In this document: positions 27,402 to 36,530 of the stretch, piece by piece
How positions within the stretch are numbered: position 1 is the stretch's first letter
Layout of the letters: every line of letters begins with the position of its first letter
From: Povalibacter uvarum
GTDB taxonomy: Bacteria; Pseudomonadota; Gammaproteobacteria; Steroidobacterales; Steroidobacteraceae
Direction: 5' to 3'
Assembly: GCF_014202975.1 (NCBI RefSeq)
Contig: NZ_JACHHZ010000002.1
Location: forward strand, 1-64,000
Length of the DNA: 64,000 bases
The notes under the pieces: model-generated
Database searches by the model: none
What the model was told of the DNA's origin: nothing
The model's input: the letters and a program-made list of their open reading frames with translations, nothing else
Translations under genes and position numbers: made by a program

Positions 27402-28904
27402 TTACGGCGCAGTCTCTGACTGCGGCGCCGGACAGTACTGCCTCAGGAAGTCCTTATGACGCGGCATGCTGGTCACGCCCTGCGCGATGCTGCCCTTGAG
27501 CGAGTCGAGCGCGCGGCGCAGGCGCTGATCGCCGAGCATCGCTCCCATGTGGTGATGCTGCTTCGGCATGAGCCGCTGCCCGATCATCACGAACACCCAC
27601 GATGAGACGGTGAAGAGATCTTCCGGTCCCTGATACGCATAGCCGCTCTCGCGAAACAGGGCGATCCGCTCAACCAGCGAATCGGGAATCTCCATGTCGC
27701 GGCAGGCACGCCAGAACGACGTATCGTCGCGTTCCGTCAGTTTGTAGTGGAGGATGATGAAATCGCGGATGCGCTCGAACTCCACGCGCGCGTGCTCGTT
27801 GTATCGCGCGCTGAGCGCCTCGAAGTCACCGGCGAACGGAAACATCTTGATGAGGCGCGTCACGCCGATCTGGATCAGATGAATGCTCGTGCTCTCCAGC
27901 GGTTCGACGAAGCCGCTCGAAAGACCGAGGGCAATGACGTTCTTGCCCCAGCTCTTGCGGCGTCGCCCTGTCACATAGCGGATGAGGCGTGGGTCGAAGA
28001 GCGGCGCGCCTTCCAGATTCGCGAGCAACTCCGTGCGTGCCTGCTCTTCGGATTGATGCGCGCTGCAGAAGACAAGCCCGTTGCCGACGCGGCTCTGCAA
28101 CGGGATGCGCCATTGCCAGCCGGCAGTGCGCGCGATCGCACGGGTGTAGGGAAGAATGCGTTCAGTGGACCCGGTCTGCACGGCCAGCGCGCTGTCGGTC
28201 GGCAGCCAGTGCCGCCAGTCCTCGTAACCTGCCTTGAGCGTCTGTTCGATGAGCAGGCCACGGAATCCGGTGCAGTCGATGAACAGATCGCCTTCGACAC
28301 GCTGTCCGCTTTCCAGCATGAGCGCGGTAACGTGTCCGCTCTCGGGGTCCTGCTCGACACGCGCGATCTTGCCCTCGATGCGCTTCACACCCTTCGGCTC
28401 GGACTTGGCGCGAAGGAACCGCGCATACAGGCTCGCATCGAGATGAAATGAAAAATTGATCGGTACCGTCTCCGAGAGAGCGAATTTCCCCGCCTCGGCT
28501 GCCTGATGCTCGAAACAGTATTCGCCGATGTCTCCGCCGAATCCCGCGGCCTTCGCCATGAGCCACATGTTGTGGAAGCCGCCCATCCAGGTCGATCTGC
28601 CGATCTCGCCGAAGGCATGGAAATAGCGATCGCCGAGGCGCGCCCAGTTCTCGAAGGCGATGCCGAGCTTGAAGCTCGCCTGCGTCTCGCGCATGAACTC
28701 GCGCTCATCGAGACCCAGCAGCGCGTTGAAGGTACGAATCGTGGGGATCGTCGACTCACCAACGCCGACGGTGCCGATCTCCTCCGACTCGACCAGCGTG
28801 ATGTCGAGGAGCGGGCCCAACTGCTGCGCGAGTGCGGCGGCCGCCGTCCAGCCAGCAGTACCGCCTCCGGCGATGACGACGCGCTTTACTGGTCGAGTCT
28901 GCAC
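27402..28904 (-). CDS. flavin-dependent (tryptophan-type) halogenase 1
   Basis: A 500-aa FADH2-dependent halogenase. FAD-binding GGGTAGW is at residues 13-19. The catalytic Lys79 (SFKLGI) falls at the same number as in PrnA/RebH, WQWRIP is the family's WxWxIP signature, and Glu337 sits in EPLESTS. The enzyme would make hypohalous acid from FADH2, O2 and halide and chlorinate or brominate an aromatic substrate. Tryptophan itself is not assured: members next to TBDR/SapC genes (BrvH and the Xanthomonas enzymes) act on indole-like compounds and prefer bromide. It starts at GTG 28904 with AAGGA six bases upstream, nine bases after the cupin-like gene. A flavin reductase partner is needed; the flavodoxin-fold gene next door converges on it and is not in the operon. 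Confidence 0.9.
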   Translation of the reverse strand: MQTRPVKRVVIAGGGTAGWTAAAALAQQLGPLLDITLVESEEIGTVGVGESTIPTIRTFNALLGLDEREFMRETQASFKLGIAFENWARLGDRYFHAFGEIGRSTWMGGFHNMWLMAKAAGFGGDIGEYCFEHQAAEAGKFALSETVPINFSFHLDASLYARFLRAKSEPKGVKRIEGKIARVEQDPESGHVTALMLESGQRVEGDLFIDCTGFRGLLIEQTLKAGYEDWRHWLPTDSALAVQTGSTERILPYTRAIARTAGWQWRIPLQSRVGNGLVFCSAHQSEEQARTELLANLEGAPLFDPRLIRYVTGRRRKSWGKNVIALGLSSGFVEPLESTSIHLIQIGVTRLIKMFPFAGDFEALSARYNEHARVEFERIRDFIILHYKLTERDDTSFWRACRDMEIPDSLVERIALFRESGYAYQGPEDLFTVSSWVFVMIGQRLMPKQHHHMGAMLGDQRLRRALDSLKGSIAQGVTSMPRHKDFLRQYCPAPQSETAP

Positions 28905-28913
28905 GGGAATCCT

Positions 28914-29939
28914 TCAGCGATTGAGTCGTTGCAACAGATAGGCACGCAAGCGGCGCGCCCTCATTTCATCCATCGGCCCGAGATTGCCGCGTGCGGCCTC
29001 GGGAAGGTGCGCAGCTGCGCGGTCGGCCGGACCGAACACGTAGTAGTCGAACATCGCTCGCCACGCTCGCTTCTCCGGCTCGGAGCGGTCTCGCAGACTG
29101 AGCAGCGCATGCAGCAGCGTGTTCTGCGGCGTGTCCATGTATGAAGGTGACGTGTTCCACCAGTAGTTCACCATGACGTTGAAGGACTCGAGCGCGTCGA
29201 CCTGATGCCACCACATCGCCGGGTAGAAGACGACGTCGCCGGGCTCGATATCGGCGACTTGCGCGGCCGCGAGTGCGTCACGCAGCTTCGGGAAACGCTC
29301 GAAGTCCGGCTCGCGGATGTTCGTCATCGTCACGACCTGGCCGCCAGGTGTCGGTTCCAGCGGGCCCGGGTAGAGGTTCTCGATCTGCTCCGGCGGAAAC
29401 AGAGTGAACCGGCGCCGGCCGACCAGGCAGCAGGCGATGTTGTGCGACATGTCGTGATGCGCGAGCGCCGTCGTGCGATTGCCGATCCACGCCGACACGA
29501 TCGGCGGACTGTCGGCGAACATCGGATGGTTGAGGACGAGATCGTTTTCGCCCCGGAATCCTGGGAGATAGGCGTCGACGTCAGTCGAGCCGATATAGAA
29601 AGAAGGCGCGTTGGCGTCATCGAGATGCGCAAGGACCCGGTCGAGATACTCATCGAGCAGCCCCCGGTCCGATTGGAAGTCGAGCCCCGTCACGTCCTGC
29701 GTGTAGCCGAACCGGCCTTTGAGTTCGGGGCGCGCAGTGAACGCGACGATGCGTCGACCCTTGTAGAACGATTTGAGATAGGCCGCGGCCGACTGAGGCG
29801 AATCGCACCGTGCCAGCGGCCACTCGCGCACCAAGCCCTTCAGGATCACGGGCCGACCGGCAGCCATGATTTCGTCGAACGGAACTGCGTCGGGCGCGAC
29901 GCCTTCGAGCACCGGGGTCTTGCGAGTGATCTGCGTCAC
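28914..29939 (-). CDS. cupin-like (JmjC-type) domain protein
   Basis: A 341-aa cytoplasmic protein of the cupin_8/JmjC-like fold. Putative Fe(II) ligands are in HHDMSHN (H-x-D) and WWHQVDAL (distal His), and WPLARC/GDVVFYPAMWWHQV are typical of 2-oxoglutarate-dependent hydroxylase-like members. It starts at GTG 29939, seven bases after the sapC-like stop, and the halogenase start follows nine bases after its own stop, so the three form one operon. This gene order (TBDR, SapC, cupin-like, halogenase) recurs in glycan-uptake loci of Xanthomonadales and Caulobacterales. A hydroxylase role is inferred; the substrate is unknown. Confidence 0.85.
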   Translation of the reverse strand: MTQITRKTPVLEGVAPDAVPFDEIMAAGRPVILKGLVREWPLARCDSPQSAAAYLKSFYKGRRIVAFTARPELKGRFGYTQDVTGLDFQSDRGLLDEYLDRVLAHLDDANAPSFYIGSTDVDAYLPGFRGENDLVLNHPMFADSPPIVSAWIGNRTTALAHHDMSHNIACCLVGRRRFTLFPPEQIENLYPGPLEPTPGGQVVTMTNIREPDFERFPKLRDALAAAQVADIEPGDVVFYPAMWWHQVDALESFNVMVNYWWNTSPSYMDTPQNTLLHALLSLRDRSEPEKRAWRAMFDYYVFGPADRAAAHLPEAARGNLGPMDEMRARRLRAYLLQRLNR

Positions 29940-29946
29940 GAGTTCA

Positions 29947-30675
29947 TCACACCGCCGCGCGCTTGCGGTTCTTGAGTTCGATGAGCCAGTTCACGTTACC
30001 AAGCGACGTGAGCGCGAGCATGGCGAGATGCAGGTAGCCCGGCTTGTGCAGCCGTTCGAGCTGCCCGCCATCGAGCTTGGCCAGACGATCCTGGCTGATC
30101 GTGAGGAAGCCCGGTACTTTGTAGCGCACGCCTTCGCTGATCTGGATCTCGAGCTCCATGGGCTCGATCAGTTGCGCCTCTTCCAGGGCCGCGAACATCG
30201 GCCCCGCAACCGCTGTCCCCTTATATATGAGCTGCAGTACCCGATTGGCGCGCTCCAGGTACGGTGAATTGCCGCCGTGACGCAGGAACACCGGCTCACC
30301 TTCGGTCTCGCTGACTCTCGAATGATCGAGATCGATGTGGATCACCGGCTCGCGAACCACTTCGCCATCCGCATCATTGTTACGGAACCCGATCATGAAC
30401 GGTCCGCGCTGGAGAACGGCCGGCACATAGCGTCCGTTCCAGCCATTGTCAGTCAGGAACAGATTCTCATCCTTGTCGAGGCCCAGCAGCGCGACTGCCT
30501 GCAGATGACCTGCCGCGTCGCGGCGAAACAGAATCGGGTATTCGCGATGGGCGTAGATGAACTCGGTCGGAAAGATCGGAACGTTGTTGATGTTGTCGCC
30601 GAACTCGGCCGAGTGGCCCACCCGGACCCGAAGGTCCTTGTGCGCGATGTTGTCGAGCGGTACGGCCCTGGTCAT
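29947..30675 (-). CDS. SapC-family protein
   Basis: A 242-aa SapC-family protein with no signal peptide. Characteristic stretches: FPTEFIYAHREYPILFRR, then LFLTDNGWNGRYVPAVLQRGPFMI. SapC was named from the Campylobacter S-layer locus, but in Proteobacteria the family mostly sits next to TBDRs and halogenases, and its biochemical role is unknown. The ATG at 30675 has GGGAAGA about seven bases upstream. The gene lies about 200 bp downstream of the 1,022-aa TBDR, beyond a terminator hairpin, so it depends on read-through or its own promoter. Confidence 0.85.
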   Translation of the reverse strand: MTRAVPLDNIAHKDLRVRVGHSAEFGDNINNVPIFPTEFIYAHREYPILFRRDAAGHLQAVALLGLDKDENLFLTDNGWNGRYVPAVLQRGPFMIGFRNNDADGEVVREPVIHIDLDHSRVSETEGEPVFLRHGGNSPYLERANRVLQLIYKGTAVAGPMFAALEEAQLIEPMELEIQISEGVRYKVPGFLTISQDRLAKLDGGQLERLHKPGYLHLAMLALTSLGNVNWLIELKNRKRAAV

Positions 30676-30777
30676 CGTCTGATCTTCCCACGCGCCCTCT
30701 GGCAATCTGGTCGTCAGTTTGAGAGAGCGCGCCGCAGTTTTCCAGCGCGGCGCTGCGAATAGCGGCGCCAAATAAAA

Positions 30778-30801
30778 TCAGGCCCATCGAGATGGGCCTG
30801 A
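30778..30801 (-). terminator. terminator between TBDR and sapC-like operon
   Basis: TCAGGCCCATC and GATGGGCCTGA arms surround a short loop. On the minus strand the stem is followed by TTTTATTT, a classical rho-independent layout. It follows the TBDR stop at 30873. Confidence 0.85.
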
Positions 30802-30872
30802 TCTTTCGGACGATCCTTCGCCCGAGGGAGAGAGGTGCTGGTTAGGGGGTGCCAACACCTCAATCCTGAGCG

Positions 30873-33800
30873 TCAGAACTTGTACCGCGCACCGATCGCG
30901 TAGCGCGGTGAAAGTTCGTACGCCCAAACCGTCATCCCCTCCTTGCGGCGATACTCGCGATGGTCCTCGCCGGTGAGGTTGATGCCTTCCGCAATCACCT
31001 GGAAGTGTTCGCCGAAGTCGTAGGAGACACTCGCATCGATCTGGCCGTAGTCGTCCGTGAACTGCGGACTGCGGCTGCCGCCCTGGTTCGTTGCGTTCAG
31101 GAACTTGTCGCGCCAGTTGTAGGCGAGACGTGCCGACCAGCCATAGTTTTCGAACATCAGCGTCAGATTCGCCGTGTCGGACAAGCCCACCAGAGCGAAC
31201 TGGTTGGCGTCGGGATCCGAGCCGGCGTCCGCTTCGACGTCGCCGTTCACGATCGTGTAGCTGCCGGCAACGCCGAAGCCCGAGGCGCCGAAGAAGTGCT
31301 GGAACGCAAGCTCCCAGCCGAAGATGTTGCCTTCTTTGTCGTTGATCGGCTGCGACACACGGAACTGCATCTCCGGATCGGACGAATTCCCGGTGACGTC
31401 GTACAACGCCAGAATCTCGTCCACGTAGTCCTGTGGCAGCGCGCCATCTTCGAGATTCGCTTCGAACTCGGCCTGCGCGGCCGCAACGTTGCCGTTGTTG
31501 GCGTCGATGAGTGCGACCATCGTGAACAGGTTGGCGGGCGAGCGGTCGACGGCCAAGGTGTCGATCACGCCAAGCGCGGCGGCTGAGCGCGAACCAGGGA
31601 CGCCTGCCGTCGGATCCAGCAAGCCGAACAGCGGCCGGGTGAACACGCCGTCACCCTGGAAGTTCTTCACCGTCTTGTCGAAGAAGCCCACGGACACGTA
31701 GCTGTCCTGCCCGTAGTACCACTCCAGCGAAATGTCGAAGTTCTCCGATTCGAGCGGCAGCAGGTTCGGGTTCTGCGACTCGCCACCGGTCTGACCACCG
31801 AGGACGGTGGGATTGTTCGGGGCGCGGGCCAGAGTGGACGCGAACAGATTGCCGTACGGCGCACGCGCGATCGTCTGGCTGTACGACATGCGGCCGACGA
31901 CGGTGTCGGTGATGTCCAGCCTGAAGTCGATGTTGGGCAGCAGATGCTTGTAGTTGCCGTCGCCCGAGACGTTCTGCAGCTCCGACCCGTAGTCGATGAT
32001 GAAGTCGTTGTCCGCGGTCCAACGGATGCCGGTGGGTACCGATTGCAGCGCGCTCGCTTTGACATCGGTCTCTTCATAGCGCAAGCCGCCGTTCACGGTG
32101 ACCGGGCGATTCAGGAACTCGCTCCGCACCTGGAACTGCGCGTAGAAGGACATGATGTCCTCCTCCACCGTATTGTCCGTCGTGGCTACAGATACAGCGT
32201 TTCCGGCATCCTCGTAGACCGGGGTCAGCAATGAGTACAGACGCGTTGCGTCGGCGCGGAACGCTGTCTGCGCCTGACCGACCTGGTAGTCGTCAAAGCG
32301 GCAGGACAAGCAGAAGGTCTCGACCACACCAGGCGCATACAGCTCGATGTCACGCGGGTTCGACACACCCCATGTACCGAGGTCCTGCTGGGTAGTGCGG
32401 CTCTTCACGTGAACTTCGGTGCCGCGGTAGTTCGCGCCGAAGTCGAGGCGGCTGGTGTCGAAATCGAGCGAGTAACGCAGGTCGAATTCTTCGACGTCCA
32501 TCTTCTGGCTGTTGGTGGCGCTGCGCGACACCTGCGAGCCGAGATCGCCGACGTCGATCACGCCGTTGTTGTTGCCCTTGACCGCATCGTTGAACGTATA
32601 GCTCTGCACCGGGAAACCGTCGCTGTTGTCCCAGCTGAGAGAGTGCTGCTGGATGATCGGTGCGGCAAAGGTGACGAAGGTCGCCGAATGACCCAGCGGA
32701 TTGTTCGGCGTGGACTCGGCGGTGTCGAAGTGCGTATCGAACCGCAACGTGCCGTGGTCGTTGATCTCCCACTCGGCATTGAAGCCCACCGAATCCATCT
32801 CGTCTTTCTGCGCGCGGTAGGTCTGCTCGAAGCCCATGTCCTTCTGGCCGTTGTTGTTCTCCTGCATGAACAACGCCTGCGATACCGGGCCTTCGCCGTC
32901 GAACACGAGCTGATCGAACGGCGTCGCAAACCAGTTGGTCTGTTCGTAGCGCAGTTCTTCGGATTCGCTGTCGACGAACAGGTAGTCCAGGGTCAGCGTC
33001 ATGGAATCGATGGGACGGAACTGCGCAACGAACTGGCCGTTGAGCCGCTCCTTGCTGAGATCCGAGAAGTCGTAGCGGCTGTCCTGAGGGATCGCGAACA
33101 GTTCACCGTCCGCGGGCGCATTGGTGTAGTTGTTTGGATTGCCGCCCGCGCGGACGATCGACGTGTTGGAGAAGAAGTCGTCGGCCCGGGCGACGACCCA
33201 GTCGTTGGTCTGGCCGATCGCAGCGCCCGAGTCACGCTTCTGGTAGGAACCGAACACAGCGAAGCCCAGGGACTCGTTGTCGTTCGTCCAGCTGAACAAG
33301 CCGCTCAGTTCGGGAGTGACGCTGTCACCCGAGTAGACGCTGCTGTCGTAGATGCCCTTCGCCGCGAAGGTCGCCTGGGTATCCGGGTTGTCGAACGGAC
33401 GACGTGTCTGGATGTTGATCGTGGCGCCGATGCCGCCCGATGGCAGGATTGCCTGGCCGGTCTTGTAGACCTCGAGACCGGCAACCGACTCGGCGGCGAT
33501 GTTCGAGAAGTCGAAGCTGCGGCCTTGTCCGCCGGAGTAGTTGTCGCGGTTGCCGTAGAGGTTCACCTCTGCCGTCGGCACCGTGCGGCCGTTCAATGTG
33601 ATCAGGTTGTAGCCGGGGCCGAAGCCGCGGACAGTCACCTGCGAACCTTCACCGTTCGTGCGATCGATCGACACGCCGGGAATGCGCTGCAGCGATTCCG
33701 CGAGGTTCGTGTCCGGGAACTTGCCGATGTCTTCCGCGCTGATGGCATCCACGACACCGAAGGCGTCGCGTTTGATTTCCATCGAGTTGCGCAGACTTTC

Positions 33801-33941
33801 GCGCATGCCCGTGACCACGACTTCTTCGAGCTCCGAGCTCTTCGTGTCCTGGGCCAATGCAGGGTTGATCAGTACCGCGCCACCTACGATGGTGAACAGG
33901 GCCTTCGACTTGAACGAGCGACTCTTCGGATAGGTTTTCAT
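30873..33941 (-). CDS. TonB-dependent receptor, TonB-Xanth-Caul type (1,022 aa)
   Basis: A large TBDR with a signal peptide ending NPALA|QD. The TonB box region EEVVVTGMRESLRNSMEIKR leads into the family-typical AEDIGKFPDTNLAESLQRIPGVSIDR. The plug contains VTVRGFGPGYNLITLNGR and the barrel ends AIGARYKF. Length and the KFPDxNxAESLQRxPG signature fit the oligosaccharide-import subfamily of Xanthomonas/Caulobacter. The ATG at 33941 has GAGGAGA five bases upstream. It is head gene of the module TBDR-SapC-cupin-like-halogenase, with a terminator after it that probably sets higher TBDR than accessory expression. A LacI-type palindrome lies in its long upstream region. Confidence 0.93.
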   Translation of the reverse strand: MKTYPKSRSFKSKALFTIVGGAVLINPALAQDTKSSELEEVVVTGMRESLRNSMEIKRDAFGVVDAISAEDIGKFPDTNLAESLQRIPGVSIDRTNGEGSQVTVRGFGPGYNLITLNGRTVPTAEVNLYGNRDNYSGGQGRSFDFSNIAAESVAGLEVYKTGQAILPSGGIGATINIQTRRPFDNPDTQATFAAKGIYDSSVYSGDSVTPELSGLFSWTNDNESLGFAVFGSYQKRDSGAAIGQTNDWVVARADDFFSNTSIVRAGGNPNNYTNAPADGELFAIPQDSRYDFSDLSKERLNGQFVAQFRPIDSMTLTLDYLFVDSESEELRYEQTNWFATPFDQLVFDGEGPVSQALFMQENNNGQKDMGFEQTYRAQKDEMDSVGFNAEWEINDHGTLRFDTHFDTAESTPNNPLGHSATFVTFAAPIIQQHSLSWDNSDGFPVQSYTFNDAVKGNNNGVIDVGDLGSQVSRSATNSQKMDVEEFDLRYSLDFDTSRLDFGANYRGTEVHVKSRTTQQDLGTWGVSNPRDIELYAPGVVETFCLSCRFDDYQVGQAQTAFRADATRLYSLLTPVYEDAGNAVSVATTDNTVEEDIMSFYAQFQVRSEFLNRPVTVNGGLRYEETDVKASALQSVPTGIRWTADNDFIIDYGSELQNVSGDGNYKHLLPNIDFRLDITDTVVGRMSYSQTIARAPYGNLFASTLARAPNNPTVLGGQTGGESQNPNLLPLESENFDISLEWYYGQDSYVSVGFFDKTVKNFQGDGVFTRPLFGLLDPTAGVPGSRSAAALGVIDTLAVDRSPANLFTMVALIDANNGNVAAAQAEFEANLEDGALPQDYVDEILALYDVTGNSSDPEMQFRVSQPINDKEGNIFGWELAFQHFFGASGFGVAGSYTIVNGDVEADAGSDPDANQFALVGLSDTANLTLMFENYGWSARLAYNWRDKFLNATNQGGSRSPQFTDDYGQIDASVSYDFGEHFQVIAEGINLTGEDHREYRRKEGMTVWAYELSPRYAIGARYKF

Positions 33942-34492
33942 TGAAATCTCCTCGACGCCGAAACTTTGCACTCAGGCTGAAACTTCAAAAGAGCCGTAAG
34001 CCAGCGGATTCGCGATCCCGGACGGGATCAGCCTCGATCGCGGAGTCCGCATGTCATGCGCTGTCATCTCTCGACGAACAGGCACGGCTACGGAGCAATC
34101 GCGATACGGGCCCGTGAGGGCTGGGTTCTGCCGTGGCGAAGCCCGCACCGAGCCATCGTCGGGGTGTGGGTTGACTGGTCAATGGCGCGGCCTGCGATCC
34201 TCGGGAAAGGATGGGCGCCCTTCTTGCCGTATGTCGGCATATTCATTCCCCCTGCAGTTAGTTCGTTCTTGCATTGCGCCGCCTTCGGCGCGCTGCTGCG
34301 GTATCCGTTTTTGGTACCGCTACCATCAGTCTTGCACTAACTGCCGGCGAATGTCCAGTACCCACTTATGCCGATGGGGAACGCCGCGCGATTCCTCGTG
34401 CGCGATGCGCTCACCGTCATACAAGTAATATAAATACCGCGCAACGGTGCGCTCATCGTTGCTAAGGCAACCAGGGTATCCGCGACGGAAAA
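33942..34492 (-). other. upstream control region of the 1,022-aa TBDR
   Basis: A 551-bp gap between the small Cys-rich gene stop and the TBDR ATG. It contains the palindromic operator at 34298-34325. In its distal part (34326-about 34465, minus strand) is an open stretch reading ERTVARYLYYLYDGERIAHE and ending right at the operator, possibly a coding remnant. No convincing -35/-10 pair was identified and no other gene is seen. Confidence 0.45.
34298..34325. promoter_or_regulatory. LacI-type palindromic operator
   Basis: TGGTACCGCTACCA (34312-34325) has perfect TGGTA/TACCA half-sites around CCGC, and an overlapping GCGGTA-N11-TACCGC repeat starts at 34298. TGGTA-N4-TACCA resembles the xyl-box operators bound by LacI-family XylR-type repressors in Caulobacter and Xanthomonas. 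It is 371 bp upstream of the TBDR ATG. No LacI-family gene is present in the window. Confidence 0.6.
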
Positions 34493-34843
34493 TCAGTCCG
34501 TGCTGCGCCGGCCTCGCACGCCGCGTCGTTCCTTGAGGGCGTAGAGACGAGTTGCAGCACTGAAGCCGTCGAGCCTGCGCGAATCGGTCCGGCGATCCTT
34601 GAACTTCAGATACCGGCATTCGCAGCGCTCGGGCATCGTGCAACCGTTCAGAGGCAAGGCGGGAGCTTCACGCGCGAGGAATCGATGCTCGCTGAATCTG
34701 CGAGCGATGCTGCAGCAGACGGCGCCGCGAAAGATGGCGATCGCCTGGTAGCGCGAGGACGCTGTCCGGGCAGGCTCCTGCGAATCCTTCTTGCGCAGAT
34801 TCGACATCAGGGTCGAAAGAATCGAGAACCGCCGCGTAGCCAT
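34493..34843 (-). CDS. small conserved Cys/Arg-rich protein of unknown function
   Basis: A 116-aa cytoplasmic protein. The core AIFRGAVCCSIARRF, RFLAREAPALPLNGC, CECRYLKFKDRRTDSRR matches, as far as I recall, uncharacterised small proteins of Xanthomonadales whose signature is a Cys pair, then LPLxxC, then CxCRYxxxxDRR. Five cysteines in three clusters suggest metal binding (zinc ribbon-like) and the very basic C-terminus suggests nucleic-acid or membrane-lipid contact; both are inference. The ATG at 34843 has GGGGG just upstream. It follows halogenase 2 by 95 bp on the same strand and precedes the 1,022-aa TBDR control region. Confidence 0.7.
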   Translation of the reverse strand: MATRRFSILSTLMSNLRKKDSQEPARTASSRYQAIAIFRGAVCCSIARRFSEHRFLAREAPALPLNGCTMPERCECRYLKFKDRRTDSRRLDGFSAATRLYALKERRGVRGRRSTD

Positions 34844-34887
34844 GAATCCCCCGCGAAACCGAGGGGATCAGATATAGCGAAGCGAAT

Positions 34888-34929
34888 GCCCGCGGACTGC
34901 CAACTTCGTCACTATCCTGCTCCGCGGGC
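34888..34929 (-). terminator. inverted repeat after halogenase 2
   Basis: GCCCGCGGA (34888-34896) and TCCGCGGGC (34921-34929) are perfect 9-bp arms with a 24-nt loop, just past the halogenase stop. There is no T-run, so terminator function is uncertain. Confidence 0.4.
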
Positions 34930-34938
34930 GCGGCTGCG

Positions 34939-36477
34939 TCAGGTTGCCGACCGTCTCATCCAGCCCGGTGCGGGCGCCGATTGCCTCGGCTTGTCGGGGA
35001 AGAAGCTGTCGTGCGTCGGGGCGGCATCGACCTGGGATGCGATGTTCCGCCGCATGGCAGCCATCACCTTCTTCACTTCCTCCCAGTTGCTGCCGTCGAC
35101 CAAGGGATCGTAGGACTGCGGCGCGAGCCCCATTCCGTGCATGACGAAGAACCAGCTCAGCTCCACGAACACTTCGTGACGACGCTGGAAGATCCGACCG
35201 GTGCGCTTGTAGAGATCGATACGCTCGCGCAGATCCTCCGGGAGCTCGATCTGACGGCAGCGTCGCCAGTACTCGGTGTCGTCACGCTCCGTCGTGCAGT
35301 AGTGCAGGATGATGAAATCCCTGACCTTCTCGTACTCATCGATCACGGTCCGGTTGTAGTGCTCGATGTTCGCCGGGTCGAACTGCTTGTCGGGGAAGTG
35401 ATCGAGCAGCGCGTACATGCCGCTGCAGACCAGATGGATGCTGGTCGACTCGAGCGGCTCGATGAATCCCGAAGCGAGCCCGAGCGCAACTACGTTCTTG
35501 TGCCAGAAGAGACGCCGGCGACCCGTGACGTACTTGATGAAGCGCGGGTCGGTGATCGGCTTCGCATCGCCGAGTTGGCCGAGCAGATCCTGCACGGCTT
35601 CTTCGTCTGTCGCGTGCTCGCTCGAGTAGACATAGCCCGTACCGATTCGATGCTGCAGGGGAATGCGCCACTGCCAGCCCGCGGGACGCGCCGTCGCCGT
35701 CGTGAAGGGGCGACGCGGAAGCTGACCTTCCACCTGGATGGCGACCGCACGATTATTCGGGATGAGCGGCGTCCAGTCGACATAGCCCGTCTTCAGCGTG
35801 CCCTCGATGAGCAGACCCCTGAAGCCCGTGCAGTCGATGAACAGATCGGCCTGCAGACGATCGCCTTCCTTGAACACCACCTCATCGATCATGCCGTCCG
35901 CGCGCTGCGTTACGCCGCTGACGTTGCGCTCGAGGCGCACGACTCCGAGGTGTTCAGAGTAGGCACGCAGGTACTTCGCGACGAGTCCCGCATCGAAATG
36001 CAGGGCGTAGCGCAGCGTCTGCGCGATGCCGAGCTTGTTGTCGGGATAGATGAACTTGTTCTGCTCGGCCATCGCAATTTCGAGATTGAAATGACTGAGA
36101 TCGACGTCGAGACCCTGGGCACGGGCCTTGTGCCAGACGTGATAGAACGGCGCGCGATCGATGAAGACGCCGAAGGGGCCGAACGGATGCCAGTAGCGAT
36201 GGCCGATGTGATGCCAGTCGTTGAACCGGATGCCGAGCTTGATCGTGCCCTGCACGTGCTCGATGAAATCGCTCTGATCGACGCCGAGGAATTTCAGGAA
36301 GTCGATGATGCCCGGAATCGTCGCCTCACCTACTCCGATGGTCGGGATGTCGGGCGATTCGACGAGGTGGATCGAGCAGGTGCGCCCCACCTTGCGTGCC
36401 AGCGCACTCGCAGCAATCCAGCCTGCGGTGCCGCCGCCGATGACGGCGATGCGTTGGATGCGATGGTCGGATTGCAC
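34939..36477 (-). CDS. flavin-dependent (tryptophan-type) halogenase 2
   Basis: A 512-aa paralogue of the halogenase at 27.4-28.9 kb. FAD-binding GGGTAGW is at residues 14-20, catalytic Lys80 in GTIKLGI, WQWRIP near 268-272 and Glu342 in EPLESTS, so both active-site residues are intact. It differs around residues 95-145 (substrate lid; WHPFGPFGVFIDRAPFYHVW), suggesting another substrate. It starts at GTG 36477 with AAGGG nine bases upstream. It is about 105 bp downstream of the 990-aa TBDR, across a terminator hairpin. No flavin reductase is in this operon. Confidence 0.9.
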   Translation of the reverse strand: MQSDHRIQRIAVIGGGTAGWIAASALARKVGRTCSIHLVESPDIPTIGVGEATIPGIIDFLKFLGVDQSDFIEHVQGTIKLGIRFNDWHHIGHRYWHPFGPFGVFIDRAPFYHVWHKARAQGLDVDLSHFNLEIAMAEQNKFIYPDNKLGIAQTLRYALHFDAGLVAKYLRAYSEHLGVVRLERNVSGVTQRADGMIDEVVFKEGDRLQADLFIDCTGFRGLLIEGTLKTGYVDWTPLIPNNRAVAIQVEGQLPRRPFTTATARPAGWQWRIPLQHRIGTGYVYSSEHATDEEAVQDLLGQLGDAKPITDPRFIKYVTGRRRLFWHKNVVALGLASGFIEPLESTSIHLVCSGMYALLDHFPDKQFDPANIEHYNRTVIDEYEKVRDFIILHYCTTERDDTEYWRRCRQIELPEDLRERIDLYKRTGRIFQRRHEVFVELSWFFVMHGMGLAPQSYDPLVDGSNWEEVKKVMAAMRRNIASQVDAAPTHDSFFPDKPRQSAPAPGWMRRSAT

Positions 36478-36530
36478 GTGGTGCGCCCTTCTGTTGTGAC
36501 TTCAGCTTCGCACAGGGATGCCGAAACAAG

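Noticed and set aside
27406-27429. Hairpin between the flavodoxin-fold gene and halogenase 1
   Set aside because: Stem of only about 7 bp with a bulge, inside the halogenase coding end and without a T-run; too weak to list as a terminator.
34056-34340. 94-codon plus-strand frame upstream of the 1,022-aa TBDR
   Set aside because: No convincing ribosome site, atypical composition and it runs through the LacI-type operator.
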